From the NCBI GenBank assembly GCA_035495555.1, contig DATJFQ010000080.1, positions 1 through 54,045 on the forward strand: a stretch of 54,045 nt of DNA, read 5' to 3'. The translations under genes and the position numbers were made by a program. Below are positions 7,676 through 15,110 of the stretch, piece by piece. The notes beneath the pieces are model-generated. The model was not told the origin of the DNA and did not search any database. It saw only the letters and a program-made list of their open reading frames with translations. Origin of the DNA: DATJFQ01 sp035495555 (GTDB lineage: Bacteria; Acidobacteriota; Vicinamibacteria; Vicinamibacterales; 2-12-FULL-66-21). The stretch's first letter is position 1, and each line of letters begins with the position of its first letter.

Positions 7676-8323
7676 TTAGTCGCCGCTCGAACCCCGAAAC
7701 TGGTCGTCGGGGTCCGCGAACAGGACGTTGAAGCTGGTCAACGATCCGTAGCAGCCCGTAATGTAGCCCTGGAGCTTCACCTTCGCGTCCTCAGGGATGT
7801 CCAGCGCGTTCACCTGCTGTTCGAGCGTCCGGAGGCGGTTGCGGACCATCACGACCTTGTGGAAAAACGTTTCGATCGGCCAGCTCTTCTCCTGGACGCC
7901 GGGTACGCCCGGCCGGAGCACGAGATGACCGCCGCGCCACTTCTCCGCCGGCGCCGCCGGGGTCAATCCCGTTTCTTCGCGGATGATCCGCCGCAGCAGC
8001 AGCTCGAAATCGACGTCGCCAATCTGTTGAGCGCTCACGGGATCCCCTGTCCTTTCTCGTTCCGACACTAACGGAAGCGGCTCCGACGTGCGGGCAACCG
8101 CATCCCGAGGACGCGAAGACCCCGCGGCCGGGGGTTGCGCGTGCCCCGGTGCGCCGACGCGAGGACCTCCGCGGTAATTGTGCTCGCTGCTGCAGTAGCC
8201 GCACGAGACCCGCAGCGGCCCGCCGTCCGCGTCCGCGGCGACGACCGTGTGCATGCGATCGATCTTGCACACACGGCAGAAGTCCTCGATAGAGTCACCC
8301 GCTCCGTACCGCCGTTCCGGCAT
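7676..8323 (-). CDS. Zinc-ribbon protein of unknown function
   Basis: The protein has 215 residues from the ATG at 8323, which lies 4 nt after the stop of the glycosyltransferase-methyltransferase gene; a GTG further upstream is possible but would overlap that gene. Near the N-terminus there is a CRVCKIDRMHTVV...CGYCSSEHNY zinc ribbon (two CxxC pairs). A Pro/Ala/Arg-rich linker follows. The C-terminal half (FELLLRRIIREETG, FFHKVVMVRNRLRTLEQQV, IPEDAKVKLQGYITGCYGS) is helical and probably coiled-coil. No family is recognised. The ribbon could bind nucleic acid or a protein. Tight linkage suggests a role tied to the upstream sugar-transfer gene, but that is inference. Confidence 0.75.
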   Translation of the reverse strand: MPERRYGAGDSIEDFCRVCKIDRMHTVVAADADGGPLRVSCGYCSSEHNYRGGPRVGAPGHAQPPAAGSSRPRDAVARTSEPLPLVSERERTGDPVSAQQIGDVDFELLLRRIIREETGLTPAAPAEKWRGGHLVLRPGVPGVQEKSWPIETFFHKVVMVRNRLRTLEQQVNALDIPEDAKVKLQGYITGCYGSLTSFNVLFADPDDQFRGSSGD

Positions 8324-8327
8324 CGCA

Positions 8328-9716
8328 CTACCCCGCTTTCCGGCCAACGCCGATGAGGCTCAACCCCGGACCCAGCTTCATCGCTTCGGCGAGCTTGGCA
8401 AGCGGCAGCATCGCCTCGAACGCGCGCATCTGTCGCGGGTTCAGATCCCGGCGTCCGAGTTTCTTGTTCAACCACCAGCCGGGCACGCCAAGGCGGTTGA
8501 ACTCCTGCATCGAGACAACCTCGAAGCCGGCCCGCTGCATCTTCGTGTGCAGTTCCGGCTGGGTGTACCGGCGTTCGTGACCAATTGCCGCATCGCATGG
8601 ACCGTACAACGAGGGATGCGCGGGAACGAGGATGATCGCGTGGCCGCCCGGCTCGAGCAGATCGTAGTACGCGCGCAGCACCGCCTCGTCCGGCCCGATG
8701 TGCTCGAGCACGTTCAGGCAGATGATCGTATCAACCTGCTCCGGCTTCAACGTCGCGTACGCGGCCGTGTCCGACAGATCGAATCTCAGCGCGCGCAGAT
8801 TCTCGAGGTGGCCTAGTCGCCATTTGATCATCTCGATGTACAGCGGATCGTTGTCGAGGCAGATCAGGCGCTCGCGGTCCAGCAGCAGCTCCGTGAAGTT
8901 GCCGATGCCGCAGCCCGCTTCGACGACACGCTGACCCAGATAGGCGCGGAACTGATCGAGAATCCATCGATTCAGCCCCCGCGCCCGCCGCATGCTTTGC
9001 AGCACGTAATAGCCGTCGTGCGTGGTGAACCGGTCGTCGATGAATTTGTATTTCAGCAGACACCAGACCGCCGAGACGGCATCCTTCCAGCCGATGTTCT
9101 TGCCTTCGGCGACGGTCCGTCCGTGATAACTGATCGGGACTTCGTACAACCGCAATCTCCACTGCGCGAGCCGGGTCGTCAGCTCCGGCTCGATGCCGAA
9201 GCGATCGCTGTGAAGCGGGGTCTGACGGAGGATGTCACCTCTGACCGCCTTGTAACACGTCTCCATGTCGGTCAGGTTGATGTCGTTGAGGATGTTGGTC
9301 ATCCACGTCAGGAAGCGGTTCGCGACGCCGTGCCAGTACAGCAGGATCTTTCGTTGCGACGCGGAGGCGAAGCGCGACCCGAACACGGCGTCCGCCTTGC
9401 CTTCCAGAATCGGCGCAATCAACGCGGGATAGTCGTTCGGATCGTACTCGAGGTCTGAGTCCTGGATGATGGCGATGTCGCCGCGCATTTCGGCAATCGC
9501 GCGGCGGATCGCCGCGCCTTTCCCTTTGTTCACCGGCTGGCGGAACACCCGCACACGCGGGTCGACCGCCGCAAGCGACTCGAGGATCTCGACCGACCTG
9601 TCGCGGCTCGCGTCGTCCACGCACACGAGTTCGATCGGAACACCGACCGGACTGGCGAGCACGCGCGCCACTATGGTTCTCAGCGTGCGTGCCTCGTTGT
9701 ACACGGGCATCAACAC
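8328..9716 (-). CDS. Glycosyltransferase family 2 - SAM methyltransferase fusion
   Basis: This is a 462-residue two-domain protein. Residues 1-230 are a GT2 (dolichol-phosphate-mannose-synthase-like) domain: LMPVYNEARTL, VCVDDASRDRS, NKGKGAAIRRA and the metal/sugar-nucleotide DSDLEYDP, then GSRF and ISYHGRTVAEGKNIGWKD. Residues about 260-430 are a class I methyltransferase: VVEAGCGIGNFTELLL (motif I), LICLDNDP (motif II), DTIICLNVLEHIGPDE and LLEPGGHAIILVPAHP. The start is GTG at 9716, with ATG at 9710 as an alternative. An upstream extension has no start codon and runs into a heptad repeat. It probably acts on a lipid-linked or surface sugar and methylates the same or a related product. No membrane segment is evident. 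Confidence 0.88.
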   Translation of the reverse strand: MLMPVYNEARTLRTIVARVLASPVGVPIELVCVDDASRDRSVEILESLAAVDPRVRVFRQPVNKGKGAAIRRAIAEMRGDIAIIQDSDLEYDPNDYPALIAPILEGKADAVFGSRFASASQRKILLYWHGVANRFLTWMTNILNDINLTDMETCYKAVRGDILRQTPLHSDRFGIEPELTTRLAQWRLRLYEVPISYHGRTVAEGKNIGWKDAVSAVWCLLKYKFIDDRFTTHDGYYVLQSMRRARGLNRWILDQFRAYLGQRVVEAGCGIGNFTELLLDRERLICLDNDPLYIEMIKWRLGHLENLRALRFDLSDTAAYATLKPEQVDTIICLNVLEHIGPDEAVLRAYYDLLEPGGHAIILVPAHPSLYGPCDAAIGHERRYTQPELHTKMQRAGFEVVSMQEFNRLGVPGWWLNKKLGRRDLNPRQMRAFEAMLPLAKLAEAMKLGPGLSLIGVGRKAG

Positions 9717-9737
9717 GCTCAGCAGCTTTACGTCGGT

Positions 9738-9795
9738 CGCCAGTTGCCAGTCTCCAGTCGCCAGTGGCCAGTAGCCAGTTCGTGGTCGCCAGTTG
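9738..9795. repeat. Heptad repeat, GYYRCCA (CCAGT) family
   Basis: About eight degenerate 7-nt units of the type GTCGCCA, GTTGCCA, GTCTCCA, GTGGCCA, GTAGCCA. The array lies 21 nt upstream of the glycosyltransferase start. Related arrays are at 23221-23297 and 50832-50922. Confidence 0.8.
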
Positions 9796-9926
9796 TCCTG
9801 CGCGTCGTGCCCAAAGTGTAACTCGTCGGACCGTCGCGCGGAATGCCGCTTGCTCTGATCGTGGTTCGCCGGAACGAGCGAGGCTGCGTGACACCCGCTG
9901 GCCTCTTTCTGGGAGGAGGATGTCCA

Positions 9927-10613
9927 TTGAGCGGCAACCGATTGACTTTCGCACTCGCCGTGCTCGCGGCCATGCTCCCGCTTCGGGCCTTCGCGGACCC
10001 GGTGGTCGTCTACACGAGTTTCGACGCCGGCAACTCGTATCAGGACGCGGCGTCGTTTTTCGGGTTCGATACGGGTGAAGAGGGCGACCCGGACTCGACC
10101 TTCTCGCGCGCGTTCGCGTTCGTGCCGTCGTCGACGGTCAACCTTTCAGGTCTCGATCTTCCGTTGACGTTTCCGTTCTCGTTCAGCGACGGCGTGCTGC
10201 AAGTCAATGTCTACTCCGCGAATGGAGCCGTCCCCGGCGCGCTGCTGGAGAGCTTCAGTACGAGCGACCCGATCTATAACGCGGTCGCGCATTTCACGTC
10301 GGTGCTGAACCCGCTGCTCGCAGCGGGAGACACTTATTTCATCGAAGCGACGACACTCGGACAGGCGGACGGGCTGTGGTTCTTGTCGCCTCTCGAAGCG
10401 CCGCCCGCGACGGACGTGGCCCGCCTGAACAACGGTCCGACGTGGGTAACTGGGACGCGCGAATTCAACGCGGCGTTCAGTGTTTCGGGGACACCCCTGG
10501 CTGCGGACACGCCGGAACCTGCCACGCTGGTGCTGCTCGGAACGGGGTTGCTCGCCGCAGGCTGGGGCGGCCGCACATCCGGTTCACGTCGTCGCCGCCC
10601 GGCTGCCGAATAA
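9927..10613 (+). CDS. PEP-CTERM sorting-domain exported protein
   Basis: The protein has 228 residues. The start is TTG at 9927, chosen because a very strong purine-rich Shine-Dalgarno sequence (GGGAGGAGG, 9911-9919) lies 7 nt before it and a signal peptide follows directly (RLTFALAVLAAMLPLRAFA). The mature region is beta-rich and extracellular-looking (AFVPSSTVNLSGLDLPLTF, LQVNVYSANGAVPGALLESF, DTYFIEATTLGQADGLWFLS). The C-terminus carries the tripartite PEP-CTERM signal: TPEP, a hydrophobic helix ATLVLLGTGLLAAGW and a basic tail SRRRRP. Such proteins are processed by an exosortase and released or surface-displayed with exopolysaccharide. No exosortase gene is in this window. Confidence 0.88.
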   Translation: MSGNRLTFALAVLAAMLPLRAFADPVVVYTSFDAGNSYQDAASFFGFDTGEEGDPDSTFSRAFAFVPSSTVNLSGLDLPLTFPFSFSDGVLQVNVYSANGAVPGALLESFSTSDPIYNAVAHFTSVLNPLLAAGDTYFIEATTLGQADGLWFLSPLEAPPATDVARLNNGPTWVTGTREFNAAFSVSGTPLAADTPEPATLVLLGTGLLAAGWGGRTSGSRRRRPAAE

Positions 10614-10789
10614 TGCGGTAAACGACGCGCCTGCTTGCGGTCCGGGCCGCCGTAGAGCAGGATAGCGGTCTGCCGACAGCCACACTGTTCATCAAGGCGC
10701 TCGAGATTGCGGGTGCCGCCGCCCTCGGCCGCTACTGCGGATCGCGCGTATCGGATGCGCTCAGGGCGCAGCCTGCGCACCGGCAGCGC

Positions 10790-11080
10790 GTGGCCGGCAC
10801 CATCAAGGTCGTCCGCTTCATGATTGCCTACCTGGCGGTCCTGACAATCGTGTGGGCGTTGGAGTTTTCGCTGCTGTCCTTCAGCGAAGAGGTTGCGGTG
10901 ACCGTGCTCGCCGCGTTCGTCGGTGGCGGAGCACTCGAGACGGATAGGCCGATTATCCGCGCCATCTGCAGTCGCTGCGGAACGCCGATGACGATGCTCG
11001 CCGAAACGTCCCGGGCGACCGCCTTCGCGTGCGAACGGTGCGGCGCGACACTCTCCGTGCCGAAGCGCGCGCAAAGATAA
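10790..11080 (+). CDS. Small membrane protein with C-terminal zinc ribbon
   Basis: From GTG 10790 the protein has 96 residues: one hydrophobic segment (FMIAYLAVLTIVWALEFSLL), a second short one (VAVTVLAAFVGGGAL), then two CxxC pairs (ICSRCGTPM and FACERCGATL) forming a zinc ribbon. The same frame stays open upstream from 10622 and reads like protein (FIKALEIAGAAALGRYC) but has no ATG, GTG or TTG, so the true start is uncertain and may be an unusual codon. It is located between the PEP-CTERM gene and tRNA-Leu. The function is unknown. Confidence 0.5.
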   Translation: MAGTIKVVRFMIAYLAVLTIVWALEFSLLSFSEEVAVTVLAAFVGGGALETDRPIIRAICSRCGTPMTMLAETSRATAFACERCGATLSVPKRAQR

Positions 11081-11141
11081 CAGAGACGGGTGGTCCCGCA
11101 GACGGCCAGCTACGGGAGCCCGCGCCGGTGACAACAAACAG

Positions 11142-11228
11142 TGCCGGGGGCGGGAATCGAACCCGCACGACTCTTGTGGAGTCTTCGGATTTTAAGTCCG
11201 ATGCGTCTGCCAGTTCCGCCACCCCGGC
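11142..11228 (-). tRNA. tRNA-Leu (anticodon TAA)
   Basis: The 87-nt class II tRNA has acceptor stem GCCGGGG/CCCCGGC with discriminator A, D-arm TGGCGGAACTGGCAGACGC, anticodon loop CTTAAAA with TAA, a long variable arm (GACTCCACAAGAGTC) typical of Leu, and T-arm GGGTTCGATTCCC. CCA is not encoded. It reads UUA and probably UUG codons. Confidence 0.96.
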
Positions 11229-11244
11229 CACAGATGGCCTTGCG

Positions 11245-11250
11245 ATTTTA
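11245..11250 (-). promoter_or_regulatory. -10 element for tRNA-Leu
   Basis: On the minus strand TGTAAAAT gives an extended -10 (TAAAAT) 16 nt before the first tRNA base, leaving a leader of about 10 nt. The -35 is weak. Confidence 0.4.
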
Positions 11251-11495
11251 CAGGAACCGTCGCGCTGTATCGGCCACTGACCGCGCCAGGCTTGCACAGA
11301 TTCAGCCGACTGGCAGTCGATTGAGGGTGTCGCGCTCAGGAGACACCAATCGGGGCCTACCGTTTCAGAAGTAGCGGCCGCCTGACGGTTCCGTATCCGG
11401 GTTTGCCCAGACTCACCGTGAACGCCCGCAAAACCGTGCATCGCCTGCGGCATCCGAGTTGCTGCTCAGTGTCTTGCAATTCCAAGAACACCGCT

Positions 11496-12170
11496 ATGGC
11501 GAAGTGGCCGTATCGCATTCTCGTCATCGATGACGACGAAAGCGCGTTGGTCGGGATGTCCGAGCTCCTGTGTGAAGAAGGGCACGACGTCACTGCCGCC
11601 GCGACCTACGACGAGGCGAAGTGCGCCCTCGCCGAATCCGTTTTCGATCTGCTCGTCACCGACGTCCATTTGCGGCCCCATAACGGGCTGCATCTGGTGA
11701 TGCACACCCGCGCGGAGCACCCCGACACCGCGATCGTGATCACGACCGGCTACGACGAACCGGCGATGGCCCTCGAGGCCAGCCGGTACAACGCGCGGTT
11801 CGTCAAGAAGCCGATCCGTCCCGCAGAATTCCTGAAGACCGTCGACGACGCCCTGAGCACGGTACGACGCCGGCGCCGCTGGCCGCGAAAGCGGCTGGAC
11901 AGCGGGTTCCGCGTCATGGCCGACGGGCGGCCGGCGGCCGTGGTCGACGTATCCTACGGCGGCCTCCGCCTCGAGCTGCCCGACCAGTCGCCGCTGCCCT
12001 CCGCGTTCGAGATCGAGATGGCCAGCATCGGCCTGCAGCTTGCGGTTGAACCGGTCTGGGCCGCGGTCATTCCGCAGACAGGTACGACGATCTGCGGCGC
12101 GGCGCTCGCGGAAACCGAGGAACGCACGGTTGAAGCGTGGCAGGCGATCGTCGACCGTCTGAACGCATAG
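11496..12170 (+). CDS. Response regulator with C-terminal PilZ domain
   Basis: The protein has 224 residues from ATG 11496 (MAKWPYRILVIDDDES). Residues 5-120 are a CheY-like receiver: acidic DDDE, phosphoacceptor Asp in LLVTDVHLRPHNG, Thr in VITTGYD and Lys in FVKKPIRP. After a basic linker (RRRRRWPRKR) a PilZ-type domain follows, with RKRLDSGFRV and VVDVSYGGLRLELP, the RxxxR and DxSxxG signatures for cyclic-di-GMP binding. Phosphorylation would therefore be linked to a c-di-GMP-sensing output rather than DNA binding. No kinase is adjacent. The 11229-11495 gap before it holds the tRNA promoter and nothing else recognised. Confidence 0.85.
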   Translation: MAKWPYRILVIDDDESALVGMSELLCEEGHDVTAAATYDEAKCALAESVFDLLVTDVHLRPHNGLHLVMHTRAEHPDTAIVITTGYDEPAMALEASRYNARFVKKPIRPAEFLKTVDDALSTVRRRRRWPRKRLDSGFRVMADGRPAAVVDVSYGGLRLELPDQSPLPSAFEIEMASIGLQLAVEPVWAAVIPQTGTTICGAALAETEERTVEAWQAIVDRLNA

Positions 12171-12222
12171 CCGCAGCAAGACCTTCCGTTCGCCGTGTGA
12201 CGCGCTGCCGAATCGCCATCAG

Positions 12223-12251
12223 TTGGTAAACAGGGGCGGCGTTGCTACAGT
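12223..12251 (+). promoter_or_regulatory. Sigma-70-type promoter of the amidase gene
   Basis: The -35 TTGGTA (12223-12228) and -10 TACAGT (12246-12251) are separated by 17 nt. The expected transcription start falls within a few bases of the ATG at 12261, so the mRNA is nearly leaderless. Confidence 0.6.
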
Positions 12252-12260
12252 AGCGGCGCC

Positions 12261-13841
12261 ATGACCAAACAGTTGCTCGCCGCTGCCCTGGCCGCGGCCT
12301 TGCTCCAGCCCGCCCCCCCGCCGTTTCCGCTCGAGGAAGCTACGGCACCGCAGCTGCAGGAGTGGATGACGAGCGGCCGCTACACCGCGCATCAGATCGC
12401 GCAGATGTATCTCGATCGGATTCAGCACATCGACAAGGAAGGGCCGCAGCTTGGTTCGGTGATCGAAATCAACCCCGACGCGCTGTCGATTGCCGACGCG
12501 CTCGACAAGGAACGCGCCGAGAAGGGACCGCGCGGCCCGCTCCACGGCATCCCGGTTCTGATCAAGGACAACATCGATACGGCCGACCACATGTCGACCA
12601 CGGCGGGATCGCTGGCGCTCGAGGGATCGCATCCGCTGCGGGACGCGTTCGTCGTGTCGAAGCTGCGCGCCGCAGGCGTCGTCATTCTCGGCAAAACCAA
12701 CTTGAGCGAGTGGGCGAACTTTCGTTCCACGCATTCGACCAGCGGGTGGAGCGGCCGGGGCGGCCTCGTGCGGAATCCGTACGCGCTGGATCGCAACGCC
12801 TGCGGCTCGAGTTCGGGCACGGGCGCAGCCATCGCGGCCAATCTCGCGGCAATCGGCATCGGCACGGAAACCGACGGCTCGATCGTGTGTCCCTCCGGTA
12901 CGAACGGCCTGGTCGGCATCAAGCCGACCGTCGGGTTGATCAGCCGCTCCGGAATCGTTCCGATCTCGCACTCGCAGGATACGGCGGGGCCGATGGCGCG
13001 GACCGTCACCGACGCCGCGCTGCTCCTCGGCGCAATGACCGGGGTCGATCCGGCTGATGCGGCAAGCGGGCCCAGTGCGTCGTACGCGTCACGCGATTAC
13101 ACGAAGAGCCTCGACGCGAACGCGCTCCGCGGCGCCCGCATCGGCGTCGCACGCAAGCAGTACTTCGGATACAGCGACGTGACCGACGCGATCACGGAGA
13201 AAGCGATTGCCGATATGAAGGCCGCGGGCGCGGTGATCGTCGATCCCGCCGATATTCCGACCGCGTCGAAAATGGACGCGTGCGAGAACGAGGTGCTGCA
13301 GACGGAGTTCAAGGCCGGCATCAACAAATACCTCGCGTCGCTCGGACCGTCTGCACCTCGGAGGACGCTCGCGGATCTGATCGCGTTCAACAAGGAGCAC
13401 AGCGATCGCGAGATGCCGTACTTCGGCCAGGAGATCTTTCTCCAATCGGAGAAGCGCGGGCCGCTGACCAATCCACAGTACGTCGCCGCGCGCGCCCGGT
13501 GCCGCGCGCTCGCGCGAGCGCAGGGGATCGATCTCGTGCTGCGTCAGCACCGCCTCGACGCGATCGTGGCGCCGACAGGAGGGCCGGCGTGGACGACCGA
13601 TCTGGTGAACGGCGATCACTTCGGCGGCGCGAGCTCGACACCCGCTGCCGTGGCCGGATACCCGAGCATCACGGTTCCGGCGGGCGAGGCCTTCGGGCTG
13701 CCGGTGGGGATTTCGTTCATCGGGAACGCATGGTCGGAACCCCGGCTGATCGCGCTCGCGTATGCGTACGAAACTCTCACGAAACATCGCGTCGCGCCGA
13801 CCTTCGCGGAGCACGCTTCGCTCACACGCGACGCCAGATAA
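12261..13841 (+). CDS. Amidase-signature family hydrolase, exported
   Basis: The 526-residue protein has an N-terminal hydrophobic stretch (LLAAALAAALLQPAPPP) that looks like a signal peptide. The amidase-signature Ser-cisSer-Lys triad is complete: Lys102 in VLIKDNID, cis-Ser184 in CGSSSGTGAAIAANL and nucleophile Ser207 in GTETDGSIVCPSG. Later family elements are PTVGLISRSGIVPISHSQD and VAGYPSITVPAGEAFGLPVGISF. The overall length is normal. It hydrolyses amide bonds of unknown, presumably periplasmic, substrates. It is not a GatA subunit: no GatB/C genes are nearby and a signal peptide is present. A repeat array begins at its stop codon. Confidence 0.9.
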   Translation: MTKQLLAAALAAALLQPAPPPFPLEEATAPQLQEWMTSGRYTAHQIAQMYLDRIQHIDKEGPQLGSVIEINPDALSIADALDKERAEKGPRGPLHGIPVLIKDNIDTADHMSTTAGSLALEGSHPLRDAFVVSKLRAAGVVILGKTNLSEWANFRSTHSTSGWSGRGGLVRNPYALDRNACGSSSGTGAAIAANLAAIGIGTETDGSIVCPSGTNGLVGIKPTVGLISRSGIVPISHSQDTAGPMARTVTDAALLLGAMTGVDPADAASGPSASYASRDYTKSLDANALRGARIGVARKQYFGYSDVTDAITEKAIADMKAAGAVIVDPADIPTASKMDACENEVLQTEFKAGINKYLASLGPSAPRRTLADLIAFNKEHSDREMPYFGQEIFLQSEKRGPLTNPQYVAARARCRALARAQGIDLVLRQHRLDAIVAPTGGPAWTTDLVNGDHFGGASSTPAAVAGYPSITVPAGEAFGLPVGISFIGNAWSEPRLIALAYAYETLTKHRVAPTFAEHASLTRDAR

Positions 13842-13942
13842 CTCCACGACTTCACAACTACCAACTACACAAGGCGTCAACTTCCAGGACAATTACCTTG
13901 CGTAGTTGCGTAGTTGTGTCGTTGTGGAGTTGCGTAGTTGTC
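13840..13942. repeat. Octad repeat forming a long inverted repeat (GTAGTTG family)
   Basis: The right half is a run of 8-nt units TTGCGTAG, TTGCGTAG, TTGTGTCG, TTGTGGAG, TTGCGTAG. The left half carries the same units on the other strand, so 13840-13874 pairs with 13896-13931 as an imperfect hairpin with 35-nt arms and a 21-nt loop. It starts at the amidase stop codon. A relative lies at 44036-44127. Confidence 0.8.
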
Positions 13943-13945
13943 TGA

Positions 13946-13971
13946 AGCCGCGGTCCAGCACGCGGCTTATT
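13946..13971 (+). terminator. Possible intrinsic terminator after the amidase gene
   Basis: AGCCGCG (13946-13952) pairs with CGCGGCT (13961-13967) across an 8-nt loop, followed by the short T-rich TTATTT. The T-tract is weak. Confidence 0.4.
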
Positions 13972-13981
13972 TGCTAGCGGC

Positions 13982-14332
13982 TTAATGAATGGTGGTGCGC
14001 GGGACGGCGGCCGCGGCAATGACCCGCCGGACCATGGCGTCGAGCCTTTCCTGCTCGATCGCGAACGGGCCGGCCACGGCGGCGCCTGTCGGGATCTCAA
14101 TCGCGATCACCACGCCCTCGTCCACCGGCTCGATAATCCAACTGAAGCCTCGCAGCGCGATGTGGGCCGCCGGATTGTCCGGGTTCTTGACGCGATCGAT
14201 CGCGCGGAGGATCTGCTCCAGCACGATCCTGACGTCGCGCTCTCCCCAGGCGCGCGGCTCGATACCGTGCTCGATCTGCTCGGTCACGGCGAAGTTGCGC
14301 TCCCGAAGGACGATCTCGATGTCGTACTGCAT
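13982..14332 (-). CDS. Conserved-looking small protein of unknown function
   Basis: The protein has 116 residues from ATG 14332 (MQYDIEIVLRERNFAVTEQ), 4 nt after the stop of the upstream crotonase gene. A longer in-frame start would lie inside that gene. It reads as an alpha/beta domain (VRIVLEQILRAIDRVKN, HIALRGFSWIIEPVDEGVVIAIEIPTG) with no signal peptide, membrane helix or metal motif. It is the last gene of a tightly packed three-gene unit. I do not recognise the family. Confidence 0.7.
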   Translation of the reverse strand: MQYDIEIVLRERNFAVTEQIEHGIEPRAWGERDVRIVLEQILRAIDRVKNPDNPAAHIALRGFSWIIEPVDEGVVIAIEIPTGAAVAGPFAIEQERLDAMVRRVIAAAAVPRTTIH

Positions 14333-14336
14333 GGAG

Positions 14337-15110
14337 CTAGCGGTCGGTCCAGCGCGGCGCGCGCTTTTCGAGGAATGCGGTGATGCCCTCGGGAGCATCG
14401 AGCGTGTCCATCAGGTCTCGCAAGTATAACTGCTCGAGCGCGGGCAGCAACTGCCGCACACGCGCGGTCGTCCCGGCGCGCGCGGCGAAGGCGGCATGCC
14501 GCAGGCTCGCAGCCGACCTGACGCGGAGGTGCTCCGCGAACCAGCGTTCCACCTCGTCTCCGAGCGCCGCCCCATCGGCGACGAGTTCGATCAAGCCGGC
14601 GGCGGCCCACTCTTCCGCCGAACTGGAACGGCCGGTGAGCAGCGCGCGCGTGGCTCGCGCCGACCCGACGCGGTCTCCGAGCAGCACGGAGCCCGCCGGC
14701 GCGAACACCCCCAGCGCGATTTCCGGCAGCCCGAACGCCGCGTCAGCTGATGAGAAAATGAAGTCGCACGCCAGCGCCAGCTCGAATCCACCGCCGAGAC
14801 ATCGTCCTCGTACGATCGCCGCGGTGGGTGCCGGCGCGATCAGCAGCGCATAAATCAGTTCGTGCATGCGAGGCAGGACGCGTTCGATCTCGCCAGGCGC
14901 GTGCTCGGGCACGCTCGCGCCGAAGCTGAAGTCGGGGCCGGCGCCCTCGAGGGTGATCAGCTTGAGGTGTGGATTCTCCCCGGCGGCCGCCAGCGCGTCA
15001 GACAACGCCGACACCATGTCGGCTGTGATGATGTTGCCCTTGGGGTGAAAGAACCTGAACGCCGCGCGCGTTCCGTCGCTGTTGACGTCCACCGAGAGCG
15101 GCGCCGTCAT
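14337..15110 (-). CDS. Crotonase-family enzyme resembling cyclohexa-1,5-dienecarbonyl-CoA hydratase
   Basis: The 257-residue protein has the crotonase fold: oxyanion-hole segments GPDFSFGASVPEH and VRGRCLGGGFELALACDF, and the acid/base region GLPEIALGVFAPAGSVLL. The combination PKGNIITADM, FSFGASVxEH, CLGGGxELALAC and PEIxLGVFAP is what I recall for dienoyl-CoA hydratases of anaerobic benzoyl-CoA degradation (Dch/BamR-like) more than for ordinary enoyl-CoA hydratases. No benzoyl-CoA reductase genes are in the window, so a role in aromatic degradation is unproven. Start ATG 15110 overlaps the YyaL stop by 4 nt (ATGA). Plain enoyl-CoA hydratase is the alternative. Confidence 0.8.
   Translation of the reverse strand: MTAPLSVDVNSDGTRAAFRFFHPKGNIITADMVSALSDALAAAGENPHLKLITLEGAGPDFSFGASVPEHAPGEIERVLPRMHELIYALLIAPAPTAAIVRGRCLGGGFELALACDFIFSSADAAFGLPEIALGVFAPAGSVLLGDRVGSARATRALLTGRSSSAEEWAAAGLIELVADGAALGDEVERWFAEHLRVRSAASLRHAAFAARAGTTARVRQLLPALEQLYLRDLMDTLDAPEGITAFLEKRAPRWTDR

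Noticed and set aside
11142..11495. tRNA-associated integration site
   Set aside because: The tRNA-Leu gene has no duplicated 3' end nearby and no integrase or phage genes flank it.
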